In this document: positions 38,697-48,832 of the stretch, in pieces
Layout of the letters: every line of letters starts with the position of its first letter
Numbering within the stretch: the first letter of the stretch is position 1
Assembly: GCA_010157825.1 (NCBI GenBank)
Contig: VFSE01000340.1
Location: 124,001 to 188,000 of the forward strand
Direction of reading: 5' to 3'
DNA length: 64,000 nt
Source: Vickermania ingenoplastis
Taxonomy: Eukaryota > Euglenozoa > Kinetoplastea > Trypanosomatida > Trypanosomatidae
Notes under the pieces: model-generated
Seen by the model: only the letters and a program-made list of their open reading frames with translations
What the model was told of the DNA's origin: nothing
The model's database searches: none
Position numbers and translations under genes: made by a program

Positions 38697-39815
38697 CTAC
38701 TTTTTTTTCTTCATCCCCACCGTACCGTCGGCGCCCGCCTCATCGCCGTCTTCTGGAGAAGGTGGAACGAGATCCGCACCGCCAAGGATTGCATCGAAGT
38801 CTGTCTCCATCAGCAGTGCCTCCGACGCTTCTCTTGTGAGCGTTTGGCTGCCCTCCGCGCCCGGCCCGGCATCCGCATCGGGAGCCCATACCCCCTCCTC
38901 CTCCGTCTCGCCACCACCACCAAGAGAAAGAGCGTCATCTGCGCCGCCCTTCACGTCCCGTAGGAACCGCTTCGCCTCCTCATCAAAAAAGCGTGAGACG
39001 AGCTGCTGTTTCGGTGTGAGGGCCTCGTCGCCGTAGCGTAAGAGCGTGTGATACAGCACGTCGTACGTCATCTTGGCATCGTTTCCCGCCTGATGTGCCG
39101 GGAGAGTAGGCGGAATATTGAGCCACGCGACGAGGTCCGATAGCCCCCACGAGGGGGGGTGCCGATCCACTGTAACCGGGCGGCGCCGGTGGGCGTCCCT
39201 AATAATGTGCAGCGTGTCCCCCAGCAAAACCTTCTCTGGCATTTGCATCCCGCAGTGCTCCAACGTAAACTTTATGAGGGATTGGTCCGCCAGCTTACCC
39301 CCATGGGAGAGGAGCAGTATATGTTCTCCCGCTCTGGGGTCCTCGTCGGGCGTATCCGGCGTCTCGAGGAAGGCCATGAACTGCTTCCACGCGGTGGGGA
39401 ACGGTACCGCCTCTTGTCGCAGCCGCGCGTTGGTGATCCCTGTGAGCTTCTCCACCTCCTCGTGGATCGGAAGCTTTCGCACGGGCTTCACTAAGCACGA
39501 CAATATTTGGTCTCGGCCAGGGGCGTACAGCCCCAGCTGTATGATATCCTCTGTTGGCCCCTCCGCGCGGAAGACCGGGGGGCCGGTGAATTCTAAGTCA
39601 AATCCAAACACTCGAAAAGGAACGCTAGAGAGATAGGAATGGAGGGCAATCTCCTTCACTAACTGCTGTAAGAGCTTGTTGTCGAGCGCGAGGACCTTCC
39701 CCCGATCGAGCCCGCGACGCTCAAGCTCTGCCTGGCAGTTCTGCAGCAGAAAGCCGCGCTGCACACTGGGAGCGACCGTGATACCCAACTGGAGCTGGAC
39801 GTAAATGTCCAGCAT
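38697..39815 (-). CDS. DEDDh-type 3'-5' exonuclease domain protein
   Basis: 372 codons from the ATG at 39815. The core fits the DnaQ/DEDDh exonuclease fold: Exo I FGFDLEFTGPP with D73 and E75; Exo II LSHGGKLADQSLIKF with D177; Exo III HQAGNDAKMTYD with H241 and D246. All five catalytic positions are present. The HEEVEKLTGITNARL segment (118-132) recalls the Exo I-II linker of the DnaQ/TREX group. An N-terminal helical part (1-65) and an acidic Ser/Glu-rich C-terminus flank the domain. Such enzymes trim RNA or DNA 3' ends; the substrate cannot be told. The much longer upstream frame lies in splice-signal sequence. A TGCTCTCTGCAG acceptor at 39927-39928 supports this start. Confidence 0.82.
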   Translation of the reverse strand: MLDIYVQLQLGITVAPSVQRGFLLQNCQAELERRGLDRGKVLALDNKLLQQLVKEIALHSYLSSVPFRVFGFDLEFTGPPVFRAEGPTEDIIQLGLYAPGRDQILSCLVKPVRKLPIHEEVEKLTGITNARLRQEAVPFPTAWKQFMAFLETPDTPDEDPRAGEHILLLSHGGKLADQSLIKFTLEHCGMQMPEKVLLGDTLHIIRDAHRRRPVTVDRHPPSWGLSDLVAWLNIPPTLPAHQAGNDAKMTYDVLYHTLLRYGDEALTPKQQLVSRFFDEEAKRFLRDVKGGADDALSLGGGGETEEEGVWAPDADAGPGAEGSQTLTREASEALLMETDFDAILGGADLVPPSPEDGDEAGADGTVGMKKKK

Positions 39816-39855
39816 GGACAGATTTGTTCGTGAAATGTGTGCGGTGCTAGCGCTG

Positions 39856-39891
39856 CCCGCCCGGCCCCGGCCCCGGCCCCCGGCCCCGGCC
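39856..39891. repeat. GGCCCC-type repeat in the 5' region of the exonuclease gene
   Basis: Units of GGCCCC on the plus strand. On the coding strand, and in the transcript if the acceptor at 39927 is used, they read GGGGCC, which can fold into G-quadruplexes. Confidence 0.85.
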
Positions 39892-39926
39892 GCCGCCTCG
39901 ACCCCGGCCGGCGAGAAGACGTCGCA

Positions 39927-39928
39927 CT
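39927..39928 (-). promoter_or_regulatory. Probable spliced-leader acceptor AG of the exonuclease gene
   Basis: Pyrimidine-rich TCTCTCTTTCTCTC tract followed about 40 nt later by TGCTCTCTGCAG on the coding strand. It gives a 5' UTR of about 110 nt that contains the GGGGCC repeat. Confidence 0.45.
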
Positions 39929-40284
39929 GCAGAGAGCATGTAGATGCAGAGCCAACGGGCCCAAATAGAGAGAAAGAGAGAGGAAAACCAAAAAGGTGGG
40001 AAGAAATAGTTTTCTGTCCCTGTGATGTGAAGAATACTAAAAAGGAAGGAAGGGGGGGAGAGGGGGAGGAGGGGCGAAACGAAAGAACCTGTATGTGCCG
40101 CTGACTAGCCCCAACTGCACGGTGAGCAGCAAGAAGAGCACAAGGTGAATCAAGTTGAATGGAGCAGGCAGACCCATCCCATCCCAAGAAGAAGAAAAAA
40201 AAAAGAAAGAAAAAGGTGTGTGAGAGAGAGAAGGCAGTGAGAACACCGTACAAGGCACACACTCTGCGTTCGAAACCGCCCTTC

Positions 40285-42798
40285 TTAGTGGACTATCCTT
40301 ATTCTCTTTTCATTTTTCTCGCATTGTAGTGGACGGGGAAGGGAGGCGGCCGGGCTCCCCCTCCACCCACTCACCCCTCTCTCTATAGAGTGGCAGGGAA
40401 GGGGGTGGGGATCATCCTCTCGCCGCTCCACGCCTGCGCCCACGGCGACGGCCCGGCCCCCAAAATACCATGTGGGGGGTGGCGAGCACGGTAAGACCCC
40501 TTCGCCGGTACGAAAAATGGGTGTGGTTGCGGCTGGGCTGCCCTCCTCTGCTCCTGCCTCTGGGTGGTTGTCCTCTGTTGGTGTTGCTGTTGCTGTTGGT
40601 GGTGTGTGTTTGTGTTTCAGGTGGTGTAGGGGACGCCGGCGTCGCCTTTGTGCGGGGAGTGAGGGGTCGTGCGCTTCTGGTGGTCTCGCGCACGTACTCC
40701 CATCCTGCGACGCTCCATGGTGGGCTGTCTCCCCGTCGCACACCTCGGCTCCCTTGTGCGCCTGTGCCACTTCCGTCGCGGCGGCGGGTGGCCGTGGGCC
40801 GCCTTTCCTACTACTGGCGGCGGCGGTATATCGGCGGTGTTGATCAAGTTCGAACGCCCAGCGCTTTCGCTGCGCTCGGACCCACGCGGCCCACTGAACC
40901 ATCGCCCGCTGCTCCGCCTCCCCCCGCCAGTCGGCCATTGGCAATGCCGCGTTCTGGTCTGCTTCCACCGGGTGTGCGACTCGCCCCCGCCCCCCTCCCT
41001 GGCTCCGCCTTGGTTGTTGCGGTGGCAGCGGCTGGATGCCATGTATTCCAGCACTCATCTTCCTCTCCCCCCCGTCCACCAGGGCAAGCGGTGGCGGTGG
41101 CGGTGGCGGGAAGGGCACCACAGCCCGCTGCAGCAGGGAGGCCGTATCACTGTCAATGCTCAGTCGCTCGGTGGCGGAGCCGAAGAGGGCAGCAAGAAGA
41201 TCTACACCGCGAGAGCCGCCGGCGGCGGCGGCGAGAAGCGTCGTCTCCACTCGTGAGGCCATCGCGTGCAGCAGATCCATCCGCAGCAGCACCCGGAGCA
41301 TGGCCCCACCTGGTACGGCCGGGGCTAATAGGGCGACCACCCCGGTCCGCCCCTCCTCCTCCCACGCTCTCTCTCGCTCTAGACCTCCGCTATCGCTCCC
41401 ACCCCCCGCCGGCACTGGTGCGGCACCCCTTCTCCGCTCGGTAGGAGCGGCACGGGCAGGGCGGCCACCGAACTCGATGGGTGGCGTGTTGGTGAGCAGG
41501 CCAAGGCGTACGTGGAGGTAGAGGGCGTCTGATTGACGAGAAGTACCGCCGCTGCCCCCAAATCCTCCACCACTGCTGCTGCTGCTGCACCGCCGGCGCC
41601 GCTTGCACAATGCCACCCGCATGAGAGACAGAGGAGCCAAGCAGGCGGTCGCGGAGAGCACTCGGCTCACGGGCCAATCGGCGACGTCGTCCTCACGGGG
41701 GGTGGCTCGTGTTTTTTGCTTCCCGTGCTTCAGACCGCGGCCCAGACCTTCTTGGCCGTGCTGGAGCGGTGCGGGGTGGTCGGCGTGGGATGATTCTCCG
41801 GCTCGCTGCTTGTGCGGGGGGCTGCAGCGCACCCCTTGTTCCTCGTTATCGGCGTCGCTGCCCCGTTTTCTTTTCCGGCGCTTACGAGTTCTCGTCCCGC
41901 TCGGCGCGCTGGTCATGGATCCGGAGGATGGAGGGGGGGAAACGGCTATGGCGGGGATGGGGTGCTCCTCTACCACTTTTTCCACTTGCTGCTGCTGTTG
42001 CTGCAGCGGCGGCGGCACCACTAGCGTGGAGAAGAGCGGCGCAGGAGACGGCGGCGGTCGCACAAAAGGGAAAGGAACTCGATCCTCCTCCTCCTCCTCC
42101 TCGCTCTCTGGCGCGGGGGGCGGTGGAGAAGGAGAGGTGTGGTGGATGCTGCTGTTCAATGGCCGGCGGAGGCTGCGGATGAGCGGGGTCACGAGCTTCT
42201 CCACCGGCTCCACGGCGACGCCCTCCTCCTCCACACAGACCACCCCATCCCCACCCGTGAGGGTCTCGACTGCATCCTCCTCTTCCGTACGCACCTCCAT
42301 CCAGGTGATCCCGGCGGTATGCGTGGGGTGGGTCTCCGTCGCCGACTCGAACTCGGGAGCTGCAAGAACAGGCCCTCCACCGCCATCTGGTGTCTCGCCA
42401 TTCTTCTCCGCCGACGGCGCCGCCCTCCCCATACAGGCAGCCGTATCACACGTGTCTGCCGTCGCTGAGACCTCTGTAGCGGAGGCGGGTGGGCACCCCA
42501 GATAGAACTCTCTCAACGAGTAGCGCCGCGGCGGAGTGTTGGTGGCATGTTCCCCTCCCGCTCCCGCTTTGCCGGGGTCGAAGGAGAATTCGCCGGCGCC
42601 ACTCGTGTCCGTCTTGTTGGTAGAGGGGGCGGGGCGATCCTCCCACAGCGCCACGAGGGGGTCGAGCAGGATGTGCCGGCGCATTGGCCCCACGAGCACC
42701 CAGTCCCCTATCTGCGGGTCGAGGGCCGGATCAAACGCCGGCAGCGCATCGTACAGTTCCTTCGGGGTAAGCGGGACCAGAGCCGGGGGTCGATTCAT
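40285..42798 (-). CDS. Large low-complexity protein, function unknown
   Basis: 837 codons, open throughout. Not recognised. The N-terminus (1-100) is ordered (PKELYDALPAFDPALDPQIGDWVLVGPMRR). Residues 230-350 are Pro/Glu/Gln-rich with a basic cluster RTRKRRKRKRG that could be a nuclear localisation signal. Around 375-420 and 440-530 there are hydrophobic, helix-forming segments (SATACLAPLSLMRVALCKRR; LLRMDLLHAMASRVETTLLA). Around 620-660 a Trp-rich stretch follows (MADWRGEAEQRAMVQWAAWV). The last 150 residues are poorly structured and Thr/Pro-rich. A nuclear role is a guess from the basic cluster. Confidence 0.65.
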   Translation of the reverse strand: MNRPPALVPLTPKELYDALPAFDPALDPQIGDWVLVGPMRRHILLDPLVALWEDRPAPSTNKTDTSGAGEFSFDPGKAGAGGEHATNTPPRRYSLREFYLGCPPASATEVSATADTCDTAACMGRAAPSAEKNGETPDGGGGPVLAAPEFESATETHPTHTAGITWMEVRTEEEDAVETLTGGDGVVCVEEEGVAVEPVEKLVTPLIRSLRRPLNSSIHHTSPSPPPPAPESEEEEEEDRVPFPFVRPPPSPAPLFSTLVVPPPLQQQQQQVEKVVEEHPIPAIAVSPPPSSGSMTSAPSGTRTRKRRKRKRGSDADNEEQGVRCSPPHKQRAGESSHADHPAPLQHGQEGLGRGLKHGKQKTRATPREDDVADWPVSRVLSATACLAPLSLMRVALCKRRRRCSSSSSGGGFGGSGGTSRQSDALYLHVRLGLLTNTPPIEFGGRPARAAPTERRRGAAPVPAGGGSDSGGLERERAWEEEGRTGVVALLAPAVPGGAMLRVLLRMDLLHAMASRVETTLLAAAAGGSRGVDLLAALFGSATERLSIDSDTASLLQRAVVPFPPPPPPPLALVDGGERKMSAGIHGIQPLPPQQPRRSQGGGRGRVAHPVEADQNAALPMADWRGEAEQRAMVQWAAWVRAQRKRWAFELDQHRRYTAAASSRKGGPRPPAAATEVAQAHKGAEVCDGETAHHGASQDGSTCARPPEAHDPSLPAQRRRRRPLHHLKHKHTPPTATATPTEDNHPEAGAEEGSPAATTPIFRTGEGVLPCSPPPTWYFGGRAVAVGAGVERREDDPHPLPCHSIERGVSGWRGSPAASLPRPLQCEKNEKRIRIVH

Positions 42799-44876
42799 CC
42801 TCCTTCCCGGCCTGGTGGCAGGTTGTGTGTGTGTGTGTGTGTGTGTGCTGCGTGTGTGGAATGGGTCCTACTCGACGTTTCCGCTTAAACCTTCGTCTCC
42901 CCTGTTCCCAGACACGTAGTAAGACATAAAAGGTTGCCTAGACGGAGATACAGAGAGAGAGAGAGAGGAGAGCGATATGCAGCAGGCCAGACCCAGGTCT
43001 AGGTGAGAGGGGCTTGAAGGGGAAGGATATTAGGGGTGGGAAAAGAGGGGCAACAGAACCCTCTGGCGTCGTTCATTAGCCGAAGGGAAGGGGCTTCACC
43101 GTGGAAGTCTGAAAGACGAACAAGCCTCATGGATACTGATTGATCTGTACTGGTTGTTTCATACTATTATTTTCTTGTGTGTGGTTTTTTTTGTGTTTTT
43201 TTTTCTTGACAAGGAAGTCAAAGACGGTGGTACGCTTGATGGGCAATGCGCTTGGCATCTTCCGGTGGTTGTTTGTTTGGCTGAGAGTCGTTAGGGTTGT
43301 TCCCTCTTTCTTCGGCTCGTCTCACTCCTCCTTCACCCTGTTTTGCTCTTACTCCCTTTGTTTGTTTCCTTTTTCTGTTGTTGCTTCGTTTCTTTTCTTT
43401 TTTTTTCCTGCATCTTCCTAAGAGACATCCGTACGACCATCACGTGTGGGAGTCCCCCCACTCCCCCGTCCTATCTATCTATGCAGGAGACACAGTTCAC
43501 ATGAGTTTGAATATACTTCGAAAATAGAGCGAGAGGAGAAGGGGGCCGCTAGACGGTGCGGAAAGATGTGGCGCTCTTCACCGCTCTGTTGATGGAAGAA
43601 GGAGTTAAGCGGGATCAGGATACGTTAGTTGCACGGTAGTTAGGCCGACAGAAGAAGAAAGAGGAACATATAAAGGAATGAAGACAACAGCGTGTTTTTT
43701 ATTTGTTGTTGTTTTTATATATATATACGCTTAACAAAGAGAAAGGGAATGCACATTTATTCTTTTCATTCAATATCATTCTCATGAAGCGTAGGAGGAG
43801 AAGGAGGAGCAGGCCCTCAAGCGATATCTCTGGTGTTGAGAGAGAGAGAGAGAGAGAAAAAGCCAAGAAGGGGCACGCCGCTACGGCGTCTTCGTCTCCC
43901 AACACCAAATTTTCCAAAAAGAGAAAAAAAAAAGAATCAAATAATAAAAATAATCATAGTCGTAGGATGAGGAGAGATGAAAGGGAGAGAGAGGAGAGAA
44001 CCAGCGACAATAGAATAAACAACAGAGATCCTTCGAATCGCCCTACGAAGATGTGGAAATAAACAAGTAAAAAAAAAAAAAAACTAGAATAAGAACCAAC
44101 GGACAAGAGTTGATGGAGCGAGAAAAGAAACGATAAGCAAAAAAAAAAGGGTACGCACATCGATAGATTCTCAGAAGGGAGGGTTATTATGATATATTGG
44201 TAGGCACATCCTTAAAGTATTCATTTATTTCTTTTTTTGATGGCTATGCTCCTCTCTCTACTTCTTTACTGCTTACTAGAGATTCTCTTGTGTTTGTTTG
44301 TTTGTTTGTTTACTTTCCTTGCAATGGTGGTAACGAGAGAGAAAGAAGGGCAAATAGAAACACTAACATCAGCCTCTAGCCTACATATATCGATGGATGG
44401 ATGGATGGATATAAGCCAGCGCACATGAGTAGTTGGCAACGACAACACCGAGAGTAGGCACCGTAAGCAAGGAGGGAAGAAACCGGCACTCAGCAACAAA
44501 AAAAAAAGGGGTTAAAACAAAGGGAGAGGGAGGGGGGAGGGGGGAGGGTCGTACCCCCATTCTATCCGGCGGATCTATCTTGTTCCTTTTTTTTTTTTTG
44601 ACTTCTTTTCTCTGGCATAACCTTTGTCTTCATCGCTCCTCCTTCTAATAGTTTTTTTGTTTGTTTGTTTCTTTTCTTTGTTTCCAACTGTCGTTATCTG
44701 GAGAAGCGCCGAAGCGCAGCAAACTTTGACCTTGGCCCGGATCCTTTGGGGCCAGGTGTGCGGGATGACGCCTCAGTCTTGTCTATTGTTTCCCTCTCTC
44801 TCTCTCTCTCTTCCTCTCTCTCTCTCTGAACTTTACTTCTTTTTTTTCTCGCTCTCTCTTTTTATTGCTTACTTTT
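42799..44876. other. 2.1 kb intergenic region, no gene supported
   Basis: T-rich on the plus strand around 43140-43420 and A-rich around 43900-44150. Contains GA runs (42953-42966, 43840-43857), ATGG repeats near 44393-44410 and CT runs near 44791-44827. The open frames are short, hydrophobic by composition and lack splice context. Its length leaves room for a small or RNA gene that I cannot see. Confidence 0.55.
42823..42848. repeat. (TG)n microsatellite just upstream of the start codon
   Basis: About 13 TG units; CA-rich on the coding strand, 25 nt upstream of the ATG of the low-complexity gene. Confidence 0.9.
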
Positions 44877-45137
44877 TTAAGCAGATGTTTGATAGCGCTG
44901 GAAGACCCGGAAGCCCACGTAGGCGGTGATCACGGCGAGGCCGACCGACACGACCACCAGCTCCTTGCGCTCGCAGAGCTCATACCCAGAATCCGCCCCG
45001 AGGGCGATGATTTTCCGTGCGATCCACGGCCGGCGGCGGAGCGGGGAGTTCGGAAGCTCGTCGACCACCTTGGAGGTATCCGGCGGGGGGTGGACGTGTT
45101 GCCGGCGGGTGAGGTGGTCGCCTGAAGCCTTGGGCAT
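44877..45137 (-). CDS. Small single-span membrane protein with HVHPPPDTSKV motif, copy A
   Basis: 86 codons. The N-terminus carries QHVHPPPDTSKV at residues 13-24. A basic, Trp-containing segment follows (RRRPWIARKIIALG, 34-47), then a Gly/acidic turn and one hydrophobic helix (about 60-77, ELVVVSVGLAVITAYVGF), and a short polar tail. It is clearly paralogous to the gene at 46610: same length, same motif, same RR-x-W-x-x-RK / LG-x-D-x-G / KE-L/I-V pattern. I do not know the family. The size, basic stretch and single helix would suit a small subunit of a mitochondrial inner-membrane complex, but other membranes are possible. A CTTCCTCTCGTC tract and CAG lie about 27 nt upstream. Confidence 0.8.
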   Translation of the reverse strand: MPKASGDHLTRRQHVHPPPDTSKVVDELPNSPLRRRPWIARKIIALGADSGYELCERKELVVVSVGLAVITAYVGFRVFQRYQTSA

Positions 45138-46609
45138 TTTTTCTTTGACGTTTACCTGTTGAACGCGATCCGACGAGAGGAAGACAGTTGAGGGAGGGTG
45201 AACACGATAGATTGCTGTTGGTTTTGATGTGGGTTCCCCAAGGGGCAGGGTGTGCGGTTCTACGGCAATTGCTTCAGGAGAATGATGGTGGGCAACACAA
45301 ACATGAAACAGAACAAAAAAAAAAAGAGCGATAGGTGAGCAACACCAATAGGTAAGTAGGGAAGAGGGCGGAACAAGGCATCTTCAGATGATACACCCCT
45401 GTCATCTCGTCGAAGGGCATCCGCATCCAACAGGGCAACGAGAAGGGAAGAGACCCGCGCCCGGGCCCAAGGAAACGCAAGGGGGATGGACCTGCTTTCT
45501 TGCCTCCACCATCAGCCTATTTGTGGGGGGGCGGCTATGTCCGGTACCGATATCCTTCCGTATCCGCTTCGATTGGGGTTTTTTTTGTTTGTTTGTTTGT
45601 TTGTTCTTCACGTCAATAGTGTTGTCCGTGGATTCGGATCCGTCTTTCTGAGGCGGTTGGCGGTGGTGTAGCTGCATTCTCTTCGCTCTCTCTCTCACGC
45701 ATGCCCACACACACTCTCTCTCTTTCTCTTTTGCCTTTTCCCGCGCCGGTACACACTCAAATGGGCAACACCCCGGGCCAGCGGCATCTACAGCACATGG
45801 AGTCGTTGAGTTGTTGTGTGGTGTTTTTATATTCGTTCTCGTGGTCCGATAGAGAAAAAAAAAGAGAGAGAAAAAAAAAACAAGCTAGTAGAAGAGGTAG
45901 ATAGAGATGATTGACGAAAAAAAAAGAAAAAAAAATGTGACAAAAATAGACCTAAAGGGGTGCTAATAGGTCATCGGAGTCCCGCATCTCGTACGAGTAG
46001 CGCCACCCGTGTTCTAATACTTTCAAGGAACGAAAAGGAGCGGGAGAGCTAGCGGGACGGCTAGCCAGCGAGGTCCTTCCGGATGGGAAGGACTTTGCAG
46101 ACCTTCTCTTCTCTTCAACCCCTTCATCGTTGTTGTCGTTGTTGTTACATATCTTTTTTTTCCCCTTTGTTTGAATCGCTGCTCTTTTAGAGGGGCTACG
46201 GGAGATGTGATCACCTGGCCGGGTCCGTCAGAATCCCGTCCCCCTCTGGTGTACGCTGTATGGGGGGGCGGAGAGAGAGAGCATTTCAAGCAAGTATATA
46301 TGTATATGTATATGTATAGAGGGTGTGTGTAAGTGTGGTAAAAATTGCGTGAACAAGTCAAAAAGCTGTAGCAATATAGATAGATCAGATAGAGATATAG
46401 ATAGATAGATAGATATAGATTGCCACAGCTTCTTGATACTACTACGAAAAACGGTCTACTACTCTCTCCTACTTTATTTTATTCTTTTTCTGCCAATTTT
46501 CCAATTTTCAAGACCAGAGAAGAGGAACGAAACGAAGTGTCTGAAGGAAGTCGCTCGGCGCCACAACTTCCTCTTTCTCTCAAACCCCATCTCAATCTCT
46601 TCCAGCTAT
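45138..46609. other. 1.5 kb intergenic region between the two paralogues
   Basis: Contains a TTTG run near 45586-45603, a CT run near 45714-45728, A-runs near 45855-45890 and a GATA run at 46397-46414. No gene was recognised, and no third copy of the HVHPPPDTSKV motif. Confidence 0.6.
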
Positions 46610-46858
46610 TCAAGCTATTCCAGCCTTGTTCTTGGGGCGAACAACCAGGTAGTACCCGGCGATCCCCACCGACAGCCCCATAAACAGCGTGAGGCCCACA
46701 ATTTCCTTTGGCTCGAGGCCCAGGACCCCCGTGTCCCACCCCAAAGACTCCAGCTTGCGCCACACCCAGGAGCGGCGCTGTGTAGTGGGGTTGGGCGTCT
46801 CCGTCAGAACCTTCGACGTGTCCGGCGGGGGGTGCACGTGGGGCTTGCGGTTGGGCAT
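46610..46858 (-). CDS. Small single-span membrane protein with HVHPPPDTSKV motif, copy B
   Basis: 82 codons from the ATG at 46858. Motif HVHPPPDTSKV at residues 7-17, then RRSWVWRKLESLGWDTGVLG (28-47), KEIV and one hydrophobic helix (about 54-72, LTLFMGLSVGIAGYYLVV), ending in a basic PKNKAGIA tail. Paralogue of the gene at 44877. The start is chosen because a textbook acceptor, a 30-nt CCCTTCC-type pyrimidine tract ending CCACCAG at 46867-46868, lies 8 nt before the ATG and excludes the longer frame. Confidence 0.82.
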   Translation of the reverse strand: MPNRKPHVHPPPDTSKVLTETPNPTTQRRSWVWRKLESLGWDTGVLGLEPKEIVGLTLFMGLSVGIAGYYLVVRPKNKAGIA

Positions 46859-47318
46859 GGGATCTGCTGGTGGGAAGGCAGGGAAGGGAAGGGAGGGTGA
46901 GATGGGCTGCAGCAGTAGTCGTAGTAGAGTGGAGCGGCTCTTCCAAAGCTGGTCCACCGCAACGAAATTCCTCTTTGAATTTGGGGAACGATAAAAACGA
47001 AAAATTGAGGGAGCTGCGATGCGATAAATGGAGCAGCAGCTGTTAAGATCCGAAGGGGAAGGGAGAGGAGGAACACAAACAAAAAAAAGAAATCAAAAGA
47101 GAATCAAAGCAAAGCAGTGCGTGTAGGTGTGGCAGCGGAACGCATGATGCGAGCCGCCCAAGACTCTCATCTTCCGGCGGTACGTCACGCGTCTTTTTCC
47201 TCCTCCTCCTCCTCCTTGTAGATGACATGCTTCCTAGCAGGTGGAGTTTTATGTATTTGTTTGTGTGTGAAGGAGCGAACCCGTGCACACGCTTCTCTCT
47301 CTCTCTCTGTCCGCTGCT
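46859..47318. other. Intergenic region, no gene seen
   Basis: Apart from the splice signal of copy B it contains CCTCCTCCT near 47200-47215 and a CT run near 47295-47309. Confidence 0.6.
46867..46868 (-). promoter_or_regulatory. Probable spliced-leader acceptor AG of copy B
   Basis: Long C/T tract then CCAG on the coding strand; a second AG follows 3 nt later (46864-46865). Confidence 0.6.
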
Positions 47319-48194
47319 TCACCATACGCGTGGTATGGGAAGTAAAAGGCCAGACCGAGCCTTGTACTCCTTCCACTGCGGGTACCGGCTCATCCGCGCC
47401 TCCTTCTGTAGCATCCACGGCACGAATACTAGACTCCAAATGTACCCGCAGACGGCCCACGACGTCCAGTGAGACGAGACGAAGGCGAAGGAGCCGTAGA
47501 TCATCATCTCTCCTAGGTAGTTGGGGTGGCGGATACGCCTGAAGAATCCATCGGTAATAAGTCCCTTCTCTCTCTTGAGCACAAAATACTTCTGGGCGTC
47601 GGCCCCGACCATCAAGGTGAGGCCAACCATGCACGTCATCCCCGCCAGCGCCAGCGATACATTTGATCGTGAGGCGAAGGCGACGACGGGCGGCACCCCC
47701 TTCCCGCTCCATGCCCCCGCCGGCCTCTGGCGCATGATGGCGTTATAGGCAATCCCCCAGTACGGGCCGAGGACCATGCCAAAGATCGCCACAGCACTCC
47801 CTGGGGTGATGCGCTGCTGCCATTTCGGGTCGGGGAAGACGATTTCTTTCAGCAGCCAGCACAGGCCGTAGCCCCCATGCAGAGCAAGGTACATCGACGC
47901 CGTGGGGCTTGTGTTCCCGGATTTCCGCATCATCCAGAGGCACACGGCAGCAGTGGCACATTTTTGAAAGTTGACGACGTGCGCCATCTTGATACACTTC
48001 GGGCCGAGAGGAAGAGAGCTGGAGATGTAATTGAGCGCCTTGCACCACAGTCGCAGCGGGCCCCACATGCGCTGGACGCCATCCTCCGGTGTTGGGGGGT
48101 CTTCTTTTTGACCAGCTTCTCGGTTCTCCTTCTCTTTAGGGGGTTGAACGCGATCCGGCGGCGGTGCTGCGTGAGCGGCGCTCTTGGGCGGCAT
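47319..48194 (-). CDS. ICMT/DUF1295-type integral membrane protein, putative methyltransferase or reductase
   Basis: 291 codons. Several hydrophobic helices between residues 80 and 260. Near the C-terminus is the signature GFFRRIRHPNYLGEM (about 218-232), the conserved R-x-x-RHPNY-x-GE motif shared by isoprenylcysteine carboxyl methyltransferases, phospholipid methyltransferases and DUF1295/steroid reductase-like proteins. In these families it binds S-adenosylmethionine or NADPH. The substrate cannot be told. The N-terminal 40 residues are polar, with Pro-rich APPPDRVQPPKEK. It sits immediately upstream in the transcription unit of the two small HVHPPPDTSKV proteins. Confidence 0.8.
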   Translation of the reverse strand: MPPKSAAHAAPPPDRVQPPKEKENREAGQKEDPPTPEDGVQRMWGPLRLWCKALNYISSSLPLGPKCIKMAHVVNFQKCATAAVCLWMMRKSGNTSPTASMYLALHGGYGLCWLLKEIVFPDPKWQQRITPGSAVAIFGMVLGPYWGIAYNAIMRQRPAGAWSGKGVPPVVAFASRSNVSLALAGMTCMVGLTLMVGADAQKYFVLKREKGLITDGFFRRIRHPNYLGEMMIYGSFAFVSSHWTSWAVCGYIWSLVFVPWMLQKEARMSRYPQWKEYKARSGLLLPIPRVW

Positions 48195-48832
48195 AATACA
48201 ACGAGGGGGTTGGGGTGTTGTTCTAGTTGCTGTTGATTCTTTCCTTCGTTCTGGATATTTTGTTTATCAACAGCAAACCAAAGGTGTGGTGTGTATATGA
48301 GAGAGAGAGAGAGAGCAGGTGGGAAGAACGGGCCATCGAGAAGTGGTGTCAGCAGGTACCGAGCACAGAGAAAGGAGGAGAAGGCGCGTCAACGCCTGAG
48401 TGGGGGTGGGAGAGCGGAAGAGGAGGAGGGGGGAAGACGCCCCAGGTATATATTAGGTTGTATGCATACACTCGCCTGTGTGTGCGTGCTTTTGAAAGCT
48501 GAAGAGGGTTCGACTACAGCGCTGAGCTTCTCGATTCTGCCAGCCCTCATACCATTATAATAATAATAATCATCATCATCATCTCAGAAAAGAGAACAAA
48601 AAAAAAGACGGTTGGACGTCTGTCGCGGATGAAGAGCACAGAGTGAGCTAGGGTCCTGGCTGCGGTGTTTCTCCGCTCACACTGAATTGCCTTTCGGATG
48701 TATGTGCGTGTGCGTGTGCGTGTGGGTAGTGGATGGTGCGCGCGCTAGGAAAAAAAAAAAACGATGGCAAAACAAAGGCACCGCAACAAATAACAAAATA
48801 AAAAAGAGAGATCGGAGAAGGGGCCTCGGTCG
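48195..48832. other. Intergenic region, no gene seen
   Basis: Contains a GA run near 48299-48316, AAT/CAT repeats near 48556-48582 and a GTGTGC repeat near 48706-48724. Confidence 0.6.

Larger units (their letters stand above)
39816..40284. other. Intergenic region with a G/C hexamer repeat
   Basis: Holds the GGCCCC repeat, the probable acceptor, G-runs near 40051-40057 and an A-rich tract near 40190-40215. No additional gene was seen. Confidence 0.6.

Noticed and set aside
39816-40262. N-terminal extension of the exonuclease frame by 149 codons
   Set aside because: It crosses the pyrimidine tract and probable acceptor, and the encoded residues are Phe/Ser/Pro low complexity.
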